Below the pieces are notes generated by a model that ran no database searches, was not told where the DNA came from, and was given only the letters and a program-made list of their open reading frames with translations. A DNA stretch of 64,000 nucleotides from Lineus longissimus (Eukaryota; Nemertea; Pilidiophora; Heteronemertea; Lineidae): the NCBI RefSeq assembly GCF_910592395.1, contig NC_088319.1, positions 10,728,001 to 10,792,000 on the forward strand, read 5' to 3'. The stretch's first letter is position 1, and every line of letters starts with the position of its first letter. The position numbers and the translations under genes were made by a program. This document shows positions 10,401-20,489 of the stretch, piece after piece.

Positions 10401-11605
10401 GTTATTTTCTTTCCCCTGAGATGAACATTGGGTATGAGGATTTTAGAAAACAATTCCTGTGCTCTCATAGACATTGTTCCTCTGGCGATTTGGCCCTCTC
10501 TGTTTTGATTCATTTCTGCATTGTGAACATTTCATTTTTGATCTCAATATCTCAAATTTATATCTGTCGTGTCTGCCCAGGAGCCAGACCCTTCTCTCAT
10601 TATGAGGCTACTAAATATCGATAACCATGCTTGTTATTTTTATGCTTTGAGTCAACAGGTCTTTCAATTCCAATTAGATCCATAGAAATATTCTGGACAT
10701 GTGGCCCCAAGGCCTGTTGTGAAAGTCGATATTTCAACCATATTTCATAAAGATTTGAATATGATTTAATTAAATCGTGTAACTTGATTTACAAGGGTTA
10801 GACAAATACAGTCTCATATCAAATTCCACCAAGTATAGAATGGAAGATGTTAAATATTTACTTTTTTTATGCGACCAAAATTGTAGCAAAAAGTGATTTC
10901 CAATGTTACATGGTTGGAATAATTATGATAAAGTTAAACCTCCCTTGGCAGATACCAGTAATGCGGGACACCATCCCAATTAAGGATGCGGAGTTTGGTC
11001 CTGAGTTGACAATTCCTATTCAAGTCAGCTCTGTATTCTACTCACCTCTCTATTAAGGACAGCATGTGTCAGTCCAAAGGGTGTCCTTGATGGGGAGGTT
11101 CTTCTGCAGAACATCGCTTGACAAACCCTGATGTAATGGCATCGTGGGACAATGGAACCTCCCTTAGCGAACACCTCTGTACTAGGACACCCTTTCTATT
11201 GGGAACAGTGAGTTTGGTCTGGAAAGGCGAGTTTTTTCAGTGTGGCTTTGTAATCAAGACACTCTCTATCATTGACAGTATTTGTCAGTCCAAGGGTGTC
11301 TCTCCTTACTAGAAAGGTCAAACTTTCATTTGGTTTCATGAATATCTGATTGTTAGTTCTGATTTGTTGGATTAATCACTGCAAAACCATTAGTCAAGTC
11401 GAAAAAAATAGAAAATCGACCTATTGTGATGCAAACGTCAATCTGATTATCTTCTTTTCTGCTTCCAGAGATGCCATTACACCAATCTTCGAAAAGAAAA
11501 AAATTGGCCTGGATTATCTGAATTTTTTTCTGGAGTCGTCGCGAACGCCTCTGCCATTACACATCGACTCGTTTCCTCTCGGCGGCCACATCATAAACGT
11601 TAAAG
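1391..11605 (+). CDS. PLEKHG5: PLEKHG5-like RhoGEF, N-terminal part (7 exons; 5' and 3' incomplete)
   Basis: Exons 1391-1446, 2885-3023, 3727-3901, 5762-5849, 7430-7546, 8913-9007 and 11469-11605 join in one frame, each bounded by AG and GT, with end phases 0, 1, 2, 0, 0, 2 and 1 matching the next start. The product begins with a Cys/His-rich zinc-finger-like segment (CNNPDC, ICHYDC, LCAACD, then H and HLRF). A polar linker with basic runs (RRRWRKR) follows, then a Ras-binding-like ubiquitin-fold domain (YFTLKFHV, SLRDAITPIFEKK, TPLPLHIDSF, GGHIINVK). This order and wording match the N-terminus of vertebrate PLEKHG5 (Syx/Tech), a DH-PH exchange factor for RhoA. The family acts in cell junctions, angiogenesis and neuronal autophagy. 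The catalytic DH and PH exons were not found downstream, and the first exon (it must end in phase 1 with G) was not found upstream. The family assignment is firm; orthology is inferred. Confidence 0.85.
1569..2665 (+). repeat. 122-bp tandem satellite, about 9 copies
   Basis: Near-identical units with a 121-122-bp period (CTCGACACATTCAAAGC recurs at 1681, 1803, 1925, 2047, 2169, 2290, 2412 and 2534). Copies differ mainly in the length of an A-run and in AAACTCC versus CAACTCC. The array fills most of the intron between exons a and b; open frames in it are by-products of repetition. Confidence 0.97.
2885..3023 (+). CDS. PLEKHG5: PLEKHG5-like exon b: CxxC/H-rich segment
   Basis: The acceptor is a T-rich tract ending TTGCAG and the donor is AAG|GTATGAG. 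Starts phase 0, ends phase 1. It encodes the second half of the cysteine-rich motif (ICHYDC, LCAACDTAIH) and the HLRF block that follows it in the family. Confidence 0.85.
3024..3726. other. Intron without recognised features
   Basis: This is the 703-bp intron between exons b and c. Apart from a C-run near 3198 I see no repeat, RNA or coding signal in it. Confidence 0.6.
3727..3901 (+). CDS. PLEKHG5: PLEKHG5-like exon c: acidic/polar linker
   Basis: The acceptor is ATCTTCCAG and the donor GCT|GTAAGTA is near consensus. Starts phase 1, ends phase 2. The product is a Ser/Asp/Glu-rich linker (SGHFSDEDQG, IEEEVIAP) without a recognisable fold, in line with the disordered acidic linker at this place in PLEKHG5. 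Confidence 0.8.
4020..4110 (+). mobile_element. Possible tRNA-derived SINE fragment
   Basis: A weak A-box-like stretch (TAGCCTTAGTTCACACC) is followed about 45 bp later by a B-box-like GGGTTCAATCC. The stem pairing of a real tRNA is absent. Very degenerate. Confidence 0.25.
4140..4330 (+). mobile_element. MITE family A, partial copy
   Basis: It shares the family A interior (GGAAAATAGAAATGCAG, TGAAATTTGGTATTTATA) with the intact copy at 1107-1351, but the ends are eroded. Located in the intron after exon c. Confidence 0.55.
4342..4525. mobile_element. Pogo/Tigger-type MITE, family B
   Basis: It starts CAGTAGAACCTCCCTTAG after a TA and ends in the inverted form (GGGTGTCC ... AGAGGTTCT). CAGTRGAACCTC ends next to TA are typical of pogo-like elements. 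Related copies: 10931-11105, 11152-11325 and 15254-15411. Confidence 0.65.
5762..5849 (+). CDS. PLEKHG5: PLEKHG5-like exon d: basic linker
   Basis: The acceptor is TTGACTTTCAG and the donor GGG|GTAGGT. An alternative donor six bases further (TAG|GTATAT) would put the next exon in a less protein-like frame, so the first was preferred. Starts phase 2, ends phase 0. It encodes a Lys/Arg/His-rich linker (KRSSKLKRG, KHRHSKSSTG), like the basic stretch before the Ras-binding-like domain in PLEKHG5. Confidence 0.75.
6691..7214 (+). repeat. 30-bp minisatellite, about 17 copies
   Basis: Unit GGTGCATATTTGTGTTGGCC plus ten variable bases (mostly ACCTCAATGG or ACTTTCATGG), in the intron between exons d and e. 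The period is a multiple of three, so several frames stay open on both strands and produce long but spurious repetitive ORFs. Two 29-bp units shift the phase. Confidence 0.97.
7430..7546 (+). CDS. PLEKHG5: PLEKHG5-like exon e: linker with basic cluster
   Basis: The exon is 39 whole codons (phase 0 to 0) between acceptor CCAATAG and donor AAG|GTGAAG. It encodes DRRCKSLGSEDLKPDLQ and then a strongly basic RRRWRKRLSL. It lies about 215 bp after the 30-bp minisatellite. Because it is symmetrical in phase, it could be skipped without a frameshift; it is the exon least supported by similarity. Confidence 0.7.
8123..8285. mobile_element. MITE family C, short copy
   Basis: About 163 bp with inverted ends: TACAATCCAAATCATAGTTG at the left and, at the right, GGATGTCAATCTTGAC running to ACTGTA. 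It is a shorter relative of the element at 19561-19956; both carry ACTCAGCAGAA just inside the right end. Located in the intron between exons e and f. Confidence 0.6.
8913..9007 (+). CDS. PLEKHG5: PLEKHG5-like exon f: start of Ras-binding-like domain
   Basis: This 95-bp exon has acceptor ATTTTTTCAG and donor ACG|GTAAGC. Starts phase 0, ends phase 2. It encodes the first strands of the ubiquitin-fold domain (EYFTLKFHV, IEVVAAVQGQSL), close in pattern to PLEKHG5. The split Arg codon is completed by the first base of the next exon, which joins the two halves of the domain exactly. Confidence 0.85.
9163..9592. mobile_element. Composite foldback element 1 (TTCCACCTATCA ends)
   Basis: The outer 20 bp (9163-9182 and 9573-9592) are inverted copies with 19 matches; ATA lies outside each end. 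A second inner inverted pair (TTCCACCTATCAAA at 9172, its complement at about 9327-9340) suggests nesting or rearrangement. Short hairpins lie inside (CATCGAGCTCGATG; ACCCGTGTTCAACACGGGT). A 20-bp core at 9371-9390 is shared with the foldback at 44342. It sits in the intron before exon g. No transposase is encoded. Confidence 0.75.
10240..10370. mobile_element. Rearranged pogo-like fragment, family B
   Basis: Contains two copies of GCAATAGAGAGGTTGT (about 10249 and 10352) with GGTGTCC and GGTTCCACTGTGTA between them, the end motifs of family B in a disturbed order. Confidence 0.45.
10931..11325. mobile_element. Two adjacent pogo-like MITEs, family B
   Basis: Two decayed copies lie in tandem (about 10931-11105 and 11152-11325). 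Each starts with AACCTCCCTTRGC, has TGTCAGTCC and GGGTGTC near its right end, and closes with an inverted GAGGTT or AAAGGT. Located in the intron before exon g. Confidence 0.6.
11469..11605 (+). CDS. PLEKHG5: PLEKHG5-like exon g: end of Ras-binding-like domain
   Basis: The acceptor is TCTGCTTCCAG and the donor AAAG|GTAGGT. Starts phase 2, ends phase 1. It encodes DAITPIFEKKKIGLDYL, TPLPLHIDSF and GGHIINVK, the helix and last strands of the domain. This is the last exon of the gene that could be recognised in the window. Confidence 0.88.
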
Positions 11606-12021
11606 GTAGGTTTATTTCTCATTCTGAACACTAGGTGGGGTGCAAATAGGTCTATAGTCATTTTCTGATCAGGCGTGTTACAGACGGATCTAAAGTCTCA
11701 ATTAGAGAAAAAACACTCACTCACAGGGGAATAATAATAATGATAATAATTTATTGTCCTCCTAATATGGAGAAGAAAATGTTACATAAAACAATTATAC
11801 AAAACATATACAATATTCACATAGGTATAAAAGTACAGATAATACATCAAAGTGTCGTGGCCGCGTGTTCTAAAATGATTTGAGAAGAAGATTAAAGAAG
11901 TTTCTATCAAAAGAGTTCTTGGGAGTTGAAATCAGGACTAAAACTTACGAATAGTGTCCTTGACGTTGTCCATTACATGAACCCTTTTATACATGTGGTA
12001 GTGAACCACACCAGCAACTAG

Positions 12022-12054
12022 AACACAATCACTAATCACTAATCACTAATCACT
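12022..12054 (+). repeat. 7-bp microsatellite
   Basis: About four copies of AATCACT in a row. Confidence 0.7.
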
Positions 12055-12361
12055 GACTAATTAATTACATGTAAGTCAGACCATTTCCAGATTCATTAAA
12101 GGATATATGGTAGTAATCAAGTTCATTTTCGTTAATGGTAATTAGTCTTAGTATATAAAGCTGCACTAATTAAGATAACAGGACACTTCGTGAGAGGATG
12201 AGGAGTTGTGCTTACATACTGATGTGTTCTCCTCGCATGACTCAACTGAATTTACCTAGTTTGTACCTATGAATCTCTTTGCATGAGCTTGGAGGAGTTT
12301 CCCCTCCAGTAAATCTATACAATAGATCAGTGTCTGCAGTCAGTCTACAATTTCACAATGC

Positions 12362-12460
12362 CTGTCTATACAATTATTATTATTATCATTATATACTATT
12401 TATATAGCGCTTTATGTAAAACAACTTTAAGGCGCTTTACATAAATAATAAATACAATGA
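12362..12460. repeat. AGCGCTTTA palindromic repeat
   Basis: TATATAGCGCTTTATGTAAA is followed closely by AAGGCGCTTTACATAAA in inverted orientation, with an ATT-rich run before it. This palindromic motif is a frequent SINE/MITE end in marine invertebrate genomes (general knowledge). Confidence 0.5.
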
Positions 12461-12599
12461 ATACGACAATTTTGCTTTGACCAGCAGGACAATAAGGAAT
12501 AAGACAATAAGAAATAAAACTAAGACTATGAGACATTACCCAAGACAATAAGGGATAAGACAACTATAAAACATTTTCAGAGGGCAATGTCACCGAAAT

Positions 12600-13930
12600 A
12601 GAGCAATGTCCGTCTACACAGTAATGAAGCGTCTGTCTATACAATTCAATACAACATGTACAATAGTGCAGTGTCTGTCTTCACAATAAAGCAGTGTCGG
12701 TCTACACAATAGGGCAGTGTCCGGCTATACAATAAAGCAGTGTCCGTCGATACAGTAATGAAGTGTCTGTCTATACAATAAAGCAGTGTCCGCTGATACA
12801 GAAGTGCAGTGTCCTTCTATACATTAGAGCAGTGTCCGTCTATACAGTAATGAAGTGTCTGTCTATACAATAAAGCAGTGTCCGCTGATACAGTAGTGCA
12901 GTGTCCTTCTATACATTAGAGCAGTGTCCGTCTATACAGTAATGAAGTGTCTGTCTATACAATAAAGCAGTGTCCGCCGATACAGTAGTGCAGTGTCCTT
13001 CTATACATTAGAGCAGTGTCCGTCTATACAGTAATGAAGTGTCTGTCTATACAATTAAGCAGTGTCCGCCGATACAGTAGGGCAGTGTCCTTCTATACAT
13101 TAGAGCAGTGTCCGTCTATACAGTAATGAAGTGTCTGTCTATACAATAAAGCAGTGTCCGCCGATACAGTAGTGCAGTGTCCTTCTATACATTAGAGCAG
13201 TGTCCGTCTATACAGTAATGAAGTGTCTGTCTATACAATAAAGCAGTGTCCGCTGATACAGTAGTGCAGTGTCCTTCTATACATTAGAGCAGTGTCCGTC
13301 TATACAGTAATGAAGTGTCTGTCTATACAATAAAGCAGTGTCCGCCGATACAGTAGTGCAGTGTCCTTCTATACATTAGAGCAGTGTCCGTCTATACAGT
13401 AATGAAGTGTCTGTCTATACAATAGAGCAGTGTCCATCGATACAAAAGTGCAGTGTCCGTCTATACAATAGAGCAGTGTCTGCCGTCTACACAGTGATGA
13501 AGTGTCTGTCTATACAATAAAGCAGTGTCCGCCGATACAGTAGTGCAATGTCCTTCCATACATTAGAGCAGTGTCCGTCTATACAGTAATGAAGTGTCTG
13601 TCTATACAATAAAGCAGTGTCCGCCGATACAGTAGTGCAGTGTCCTTCTATACATTAGAGCAGTGTCCGTCTATACAGTAATGAAGTGTCTGTCTATACA
13701 ATAGAGCAGTGTCCATCGATACAAAAGTGCAGTGTCCGTCTATACAATAGAGGAGTGTCTGCCGTCTACACAGTGATGAAGTGTCTGTCTATACAATAGA
13801 GCAGTGTCCGTCGATACAGTAGCGCAGTGTCCTTCTATACATTAGAGCAGTGTCCGTCTATACAGTAATGAAGCATCTATCTATACAAGAGAGCAGTGCC
13901 CGTCAATAAAATAGAGCAGTGTCCGTCTAC
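12600..13930 (+). repeat. Minisatellite with 92-bp higher-order unit (4 x 23 bp)
   Basis: The basic unit is about 23 bp (GCAGTGTCCGTCTATACA plus a short variable tail). Four diverged variants alternate in fixed order, giving a 92-bp period (AATGAAGTGTCTGTCTATAC recurs every 92 bp). Roughly 14 higher-order units, with irregular ones at both ends and insertions near 13430 and 13690. Confidence 0.95.
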
Positions 13931-14080
13931 TCAAAAAACTAAGATCCTGAAGCAAAAAACTAAAACCCAGGTAAAAAAAACTAAGACCCAGGTAACAAAC
14001 TGAGATCCCTGAAGTAAAAAACTTAGACATAGCTAGGTAAAAAAACTGATCCTGAAGTAAAAAAACTATGTCGAAGGGCA
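13931..14080 (+). repeat. Short A-rich imperfect tandem repeats
   Basis: Degenerate units of about 18-22 bp (AAAACTAAGACCCAGGTA, AAAACTRRGATCCTGAAG) adjoin the 92-bp array. Confidence 0.6.
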
Positions 14081-15253
14081 AGAACTAACATCCCCATAGA
14101 TTTAAATGTACTCTGATAGTGTAATGGTTTTTGTGGTAGCGAGCTAAAGAGATATACTCTAGCATCCTCAATCTTAGACATCTAAATATTTAAGAAATGA
14201 GTAAAAATAGGCTATAATGATCCTTCGATCTCATTCAAAATGTTAAATTTCATAAGACAGGGGGTTGGTAACACCAAATTATCTGCTTGTCATCACGTCT
14301 TGGTCAGGCTTGCCCACTGTGTAAATTTCTCAGTAAATAATGAGGTGGTCTCAGATTGATGAAACTAGAGTAATTATCATTACCAGTGTGATTGGTTGAA
14401 AACCTTTCAAAACTATCCCTTTTGATGAGCTGATGAAAAATTGATATACTACTCTCTACCCCAGGGACAATCCACTTACCACCATCATCATGGTCCTCTT
14501 ATCAGAAAAAAAAAGTTTCCTTTCACAGACAGTTTTTTTTGTGTTGCGTGCTTTGATTAATTGATGAGTGGAAGACCATCATGCATTGGTGAGCAAAGTA
14601 GTGTCCCTTTGCGCGAGAGAACATTGCAGACATTCTGATTACAATGTCGATCTCGACATGTTGAATTTTTTATCCTGACTTGGCAGTTTGAGGATTCATC
14701 GATTTGGCAGACTCCATAACTTCTTAAATGATTATAACTGAGACATTGAGGCTTCATTCTTCATGCAATATTCCACCTCATCATTTGAAAATCTCTGCAC
14801 ACCCATACTTTCATATAAATGACACTGACAGTGGACCCCCCTCGGCCATCACCCTCTGACATATCTATCAAATAATTAGTGAATCAACTCCTGGGAAGTC
14901 GGGCTGGATTCAAAATACACCCTCCGAAACTATTACGAAAAAGATATCGTATTTGTTTTAATGTTTTGAAAATCGTGAAAGCCCCTCCCCTAGTTTCATC
15001 TGTAAAGTGTTGGTTTCTACAATAGTTATACAAGGGATTATGCGGCCAGGTTCTTGGGTGATTGTCCAGTTCGGAAGCAGATGCATCTCTATCAAAACGT
15101 CAATCAAACGCCAACTGGTTTTATCTCCTGTCTGTTTTAGACATGAAGAGGACAGTTTTTGATGAATTGCTTCTCCCTCTGATAGTTTGTTATTAATCCT
15201 GGAGAGCCAACTCTTCATTCAGTATCGTGTTATACCAAATTTGAACCAAAGTA
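14081..15253. other. Non-coding; only a dispersed 25-bp motif
   Basis: I see no gene here. At 14347-14371 lies an inverted copy of the 25-bp end motif of the element at 268-449. The remaining open frames lack splice context and family resemblance. Confidence 0.5.
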
Positions 15254-15411
15254 CAGTGGAACCTCCCTATGCAGACTCCTCTCTATGAAGGTCTAGGTTT
15301 GGTCCCAAATTGGTTGTTTACATTCAATTTGACCTCTCCATTCAGGACACCTCTCTTTTGAGGCCAGCACTTGTCAGTCCCGAGGGTGTCTGCAATAGAG
15401 AGGTTTTACTG
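15254..15411. mobile_element. Pogo/Tigger-type MITE, family B, intact ends
   Basis: A 158-bp element with TA on both sides (15252-15253 and 15412-15413). It starts CAGTGGAACCTCCCTATGC; the right end reads CAGTAAAACCTCTCTATTGC on the minus strand. CAGTRRAACCTC termini with TA duplications fit pogo-like transposons. It has no coding capacity. Confidence 0.75.
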
Positions 15412-15886
15412 TAGATTCACCTATACTTTGACGGATACGTTGGAGAGGTGATGACCCAGAGGGAGGCACACTCAATTACATGTGTAGATCATCCTTGTAC
15501 CTTGGTTTTCGATAGAACTCCTCCACTTTCAAATAAACTTGGTAGGTTTGCCAGGTTACACAGGTGTGTCACTGGAGGGTTTCATGTCAGAATTACTGAA
15601 ACGGGCCAATTGCCACAAAACTAATGAACCTATATCCACCAAACATGGTCTTGGCCCACGGGTACTATAGCCTTGTATCGTAACTTTGTCAAGTTTTTGT
15701 CAAGGTAGCATGTTGTTCAAATCTTTCTTTACCTTTGACAATTCAGCACTTTTGACAATGCATTGATGAATTCCAGCCATAGTTTTTTCAATGAATCTGT
15801 ACTACAATTCGTTGCACAAATGTGTCTTTGAAAATCGCTCATTTATAGATCTCTGCATCGTGTCAATATTGGTGAAATGATCTTAA

Positions 15887-16116
15887 AGGCCTATGCTGTT
15901 CTTTAAAATTTTGAAGTTTGTAATTGAATTTGAAAATTTTCAATTGCATGCATAAATGTACACTGAATGTAAATTTCAATATTGCCATTGTGTAGACATA
16001 TACACCAATACTATGAATACCAGCAAATTTGCATGCATGATAACTGCATTACGGCATTGTGTATAACTGCATTTCTATTTTCCCTACCCACCAATAAATA
16101 CAAACGGCGTTCCCCT
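15887..16116 (-). mobile_element. MITE family A, minus-strand copy
   Basis: It follows TTAA (15883-15886), starts AGGCCTATGCTGTT and ends GCGTTCCCCT; the right TTAA has decayed. The interior matches the family A copy at 1107 in inverse orientation. Confidence 0.65.
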
Positions 16117-16149
16117 CTGAGATTGTCTTGACTGGGTGAGTCATAAATA

Positions 16150-16610
16150 CGTCACCGTCAAATCAAATCACTCCCATCGTCGAAATGTGGAGTGACCACA
16201 CGATTCTCTCAACCGTGTGATCCTGCGGCACTGGTGAATCTTGATGCGATCGTGTTGCCGTCGACGATCGCTGCTAGCGAATTTATTGACATTTCGGCGA
16301 ACATGGTTTCCAGTGATTACTGCCAATTCTGGAGCGCATAGCGGGAATACGTAGGGTTTCTGGTTGCCTGGAAAATCTGTCCTGAAGTTTTTGTGAGTCT
16401 GTATAAGTGAATTCTTGGATTAGTCGGCAGTTGTGGATTACACATCGAGTTTTTATAAGCCGAGGATGTAATGATTGGTCCGTAGGTTTCATGGATATAT
16501 TCACTATTCGAATGGATTCTTCAGGAAATTGTTCTGGTAGCTTTCTAGTCATTTTTCGTTGATTGGCACGTCGAGCTGGCGGCGTGCGGATTGTATGCGT
16601 TCATGTTTAA
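16150..16610. promoter_or_regulatory. CpG-rich patch, possible promoter
   Basis: CpG dinucleotides cluster densely here (for example GCCGTCGACGATCGC, TTCGGCGAAC, CACGTCGAGCTGGCGGCG), against their scarcity around it. It could be an unmethylated promoter or first exon of a transcript not otherwise visible, or an internal promoter of the PLEKHG5-like gene. The minus frame 16283-16552 has no recognised domain. Confidence 0.3.
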
Positions 16611-17699
16611 GGGAATCAGTGATGAAGGGGTGATTGACTTTACGATTTGCTTGTTGAAATTTGAAAGATGATTAGATATTATCAGGGGGGGGGGGGGAAT
16701 TTGAAGAATGGATATGATAGATCTTCATGTGGAAACCCACTTCTGAGAAAATCCTTTTCTGTTATTAGAAAAAAACAAGTCAACTTAGCTGATATCTGTT
16801 GTTCTTCTCCACCGATTGGTATCAATATGTTTCTTTGAAATGTTGTTTTAGATTTTGTTAGGAAATTCTTTCAAGTTGATAGAAGCACTCATTCATTTGC
16901 AGGCTAATCCATTTTGTTCGGAAAAATTTACAGTGTAAATTAAAAATCCAGGTTCGGTCTTTGCAGCTTGTAGTTCTTCCACTCCCAGGTTGAAAATCCA
17001 GATATGATTCATGTACATGTTATAAGATTCTTAGTTAAGATCTTATTAGGTTTTGTGTTCATGTGTATGTACATTTGTGAAAAGATTTTTGAAGATTCAT
17101 CTTCCAAGAAAAATAATAATAAAAGAGGCCAAAAATTTGGTGGTTTGTAATTTATTATCCTCGAAGGTTGTTACTAGATTTATATCTGTGACAGTTTCTA
17201 TTTTCCTGGCGACAAAATAATTCATTTATCATATCATGTCGCCACATTTTGCCAAAAGTAAAATTTGTCATCGATCTCCACTTCGTTGATTTGTCATCAA
17301 TTCAAGCCAATCCCAAATTGGAGACATTTCATGTCATCGCTCCTGAACCGATTGTGTCATTCTAGCTGATAATTTTTGTGCACGTTGCCAAATTGGTACT
17401 CCAATGCGGATTCCAAAACAAAAATGGTCTCTGCATCAACAGCGCAGCTGAATAAGGTTTTCCATGCCGATTGGTTTATAAAATCCTTTCCTAATCGATT
17501 TTCCATCAGAAATTGTTTTTTTCCTGAAACAGTTGGATGTGCTTCAATATTGTATTCTTTATTCCAAATGTCAGCAAAAGGCAACATTTGAACTTACTCT
17601 TCTTGTAGTTTTGTTTGATCTTTTTGCTGTATAATATGATCATCAGATCCTGAAGGAGTCTTTAAAGTGTTGATCCTTTAACTGAATATCGGGTCAAGC
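16611..17699. other. Non-coding, no recognised features
   Basis: Contains a poly-G run near 16686 and AT-rich sequence. No gene, RNA or transposon end was recognised. Confidence 0.5.
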
Positions 17700-18190
17700 C
17701 TTCATCTTCTTCTTCTTCAGTGTATGCTCTGCGCTTTGCTAGAGGTTTTATTCTCAAGGGAATATTCTCCCTAAGCAGAGCTTTTTTCTTTGTGTCACTC
17801 TAGGAAGGTGCAAATTGCTTTTATTGGTCAAGTGACTCCGTCTTTGCCCGGAGGTAGAATCTAACACAAGCTACTTGTGTTTCTCGCTTGGTGAGGTCTT
17901 TAACCTACCCTGGCATAGACACCAGAGACAAGGAACGTTGGTTTTAATTCTCATTTGAAGAACTGCGAAGAGCCATGAATTTTATTTCCTTGAAAACGTG
18001 TTGGTTCATTCAGGAATAGAATCCTGGCAGACAGTGTCTGACTTTCACCATTTAGAGTCCAACGCATGCTAGTAATGTTTCTCACTTGGTGAGGTCTTTT
18101 GCTTGCCCTATAGAACTAGCTATAAGGAACGTAGTATTCATCAAGAATCCTGGGATCGCCCCGGGATTGATCCCGAGTCCTATTGCATGG
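17700..18190 (-). mobile_element. SINE family D remnants (body and B-box part)
   Basis: 17720-17880 resembles 60225-60370 (TTTTATTCTC, GTGTCACT, TTTATTGG, AGTGAC in order). 17885-18050 and 18090-18190 resemble 42300-42520 (CCCTGGCATA, TTGGTTCATTCAGGAATA). A B-box-like GGGATCAATCCC lies on the minus strand near 18155. This is the same minus-oriented tRNA-headed SINE as the better copy at 42285, rearranged or inserted twice. Confidence 0.5.
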
Positions 18191-18299
18191 TATATTCTGC
18201 CAGAGGTAGTTTCCATTGGGGTATGACACTCCTCCCTGGTGAATACCAAAGTGAATGCAAGAAAGGGGTTAATCTGCTTTGTGATGTTAATCGAGTTTA

Positions 18300-19560
18300 A
18301 AAGTTTAAAGTCAAGGTCATATTGATCAAATTACGCACACAGGAAAATTGCCACCAAACACACATGAACATGAGACTATGTTAACTATGTTGACGTACGT
18401 CAGCTCATTAAGTTGCCAAAATTGGAAAATTCAATATTCTCATTACATTAAATCCTCATCATTGCTATTGGATTTAAAGCAATGTTGTTATTAAACTTCA
18501 ATGAAAATTCTCTAAGACATCTGCCATGACATCATCCATCATTTCCATATCAATTTGACGTAATGGAAAATGGGAGTTCAAGGAAGTTTGGAGTCGGGCA
18601 ATCATCATCTAATAATAAACAGTGAGCCTTTTAAGTTCCTTTAGTTGGTTATTTTTATTGTAGAACCTGGGATAAACACTGAAAACCATGATATTCTTTG
18701 GCAATGGGCTGTCTAGTTCGAATTTAAAAAACAGCTAATTGGGCTGTGCTGTTGATACTCAGACCTGTGGAATCAGCAACAACTTTTGTTCACTGAATGA
18801 CATATTCTTTGGGCATGAAAGGTCCTAATTTCTTGCAGAGAAGGAACTGCAGTCTTAACCTCACACTTCCCCCCTCAACACCGACAGGAAATCGCTCAGT
18901 CTTAAATTCTGTTTTGCATTTTATTGCAAACTCATCATGCCGATGGCAACAAGGTGTTTCTCTCTACTCTGCAGCATTCTGCGGCAAAGACTGCTGCTAT
19001 TTCAAATCACGTTGTGGTGCAAAAACATGATCCACTACTCTTGTCGCATGATGGACAAAAAAGACCTGAAGATTGGTTGGAAATAAACTGTACAGAGCGG
19101 AAAATGTTTGAATTCGATGCACTACGTCAATGTACACAAATGCTTACGAAAAAAGTGATCTCCTTACCATGGTTACCAAAATGAGAAGATCCTGTTTGGT
19201 TTTGATGTGAAGACCAATAAAAAACGAACTTCAAAGAAATCTTCAGAGCCCCAAACGATGCAGACATAACATTTATAAATGGACCATAATCATAAAAAGA
19301 CAGCGAAGACGTAAAATGCTACATACACCGTGATTTGAATCAATTGGAGCCTTTACTGTAGAATGTTGCAAAGTAGAGAGAAATATCTTGTAGCCGTCAG
19401 CATTAGTTACCAATAAAAAGGCGAATCAGGATTTAAGACTGAGCGATTTCCTGTCAGTTGAGGGAGAAAGTGTGAGGATAAGAGTGCAGTTCCTTCTCTG
19501 CGTGAAGTTAGGATCGTTTTGCACCGAGAGGCTGATTGGCTAAACATTTTAACACTTTAG
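18300..19560. other. Non-coding, no recognised features
   Basis: No splice-bounded frame or repeat family was recognised. Confidence 0.45.
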
Positions 19561-19956
19561 ACAGTCCAAATCACAATTGACATCCCTTAATGCACATATG
19601 TTTTTCACATTAGTGAGTAAAGTGCACACAGCCTATGCCCCACCCTGTGTGCAGGTTAGGCAAATGTTGGGTAAGGTAAGTTGTGCGAATGTCATCTGCA
19701 TGTTTACAAAATTTGAGGTGCACAATTTTTTAAAATTACTTGAAACCAGTCTTATTTTACGTTTCATACCAAAACTGATTCCGGTTGTGCTTTGTGTGGT
19801 AAAGAGTGAATAATCACGGTCGGAAAAAATCATCTCGATTGGCTCTTTTACCATGTTTAGCATATGTAGTATGTTACCTTTGCACAACTTTGTACAATAG
19901 CTGGGCAACCTGCACGTGACTCAGCAGAAGGGGATGTCAATTGTGACTGAGACTGT
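19561..19956. mobile_element. MITE family C, long copy
   Basis: A 396-bp element with inverted ends of about 27 bp: ACAGTCCAAATCACAATTG at the left and ACAGTCTCAGTCACAATTG at the right on the minus strand. No coding capacity. Related copies: 8123-8285 and an end at about 62590-62662. Confidence 0.75.
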
Positions 19957-20489
19957 ATGATTCACTCCCTTGGAGACACTGGTGTAACTGTTCCCACTGA
20001 TATTAGTCTACTGATATTCATTTCAAAGCGACCAACCCTTGGCTAATCAGCTGATTACTCTTCTAGTGGCTACAGAAGATACGGCTCTATGAGGGGATCC
20101 AATTCTCATTTCATCTTCTTCCAATACTTAGGATTTGATTCAGATTGGGACCCATGACCGACAGGAATTAGCGTCAGTCTATTGGCACTGTCACCCTTGG
20201 TGCGCTCTGCCCGAGATGCGCTGATTCAGACACAGTAATTCAGTTTCGAGTTAGATTAGTGCTGGCGGGCCCAGACGATGTGTGATTTTCAAATTAGTGT
20301 TGTGGAAGGATGGCCATGTCGGGCCACATCCCTTGAGGGCTGTCAGGGAAATGATTAGGTGGTTTGCTTTCCTCACAGGATGGATAGTTTGTCTTTGATT
20401 CCAGCAAGGTCTGGGGCTGCTGAAAGATACTTCGTAGGTGTAATCAAGGTTACGATACTTCATGGTATGATTTTGTCTCTTATTAGTTA

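Noticed and set aside
12600-13930. CRISPR-like array
   Set aside because: Eukaryotic context, and the units are contiguous variants of one repeat, with no unique spacers.
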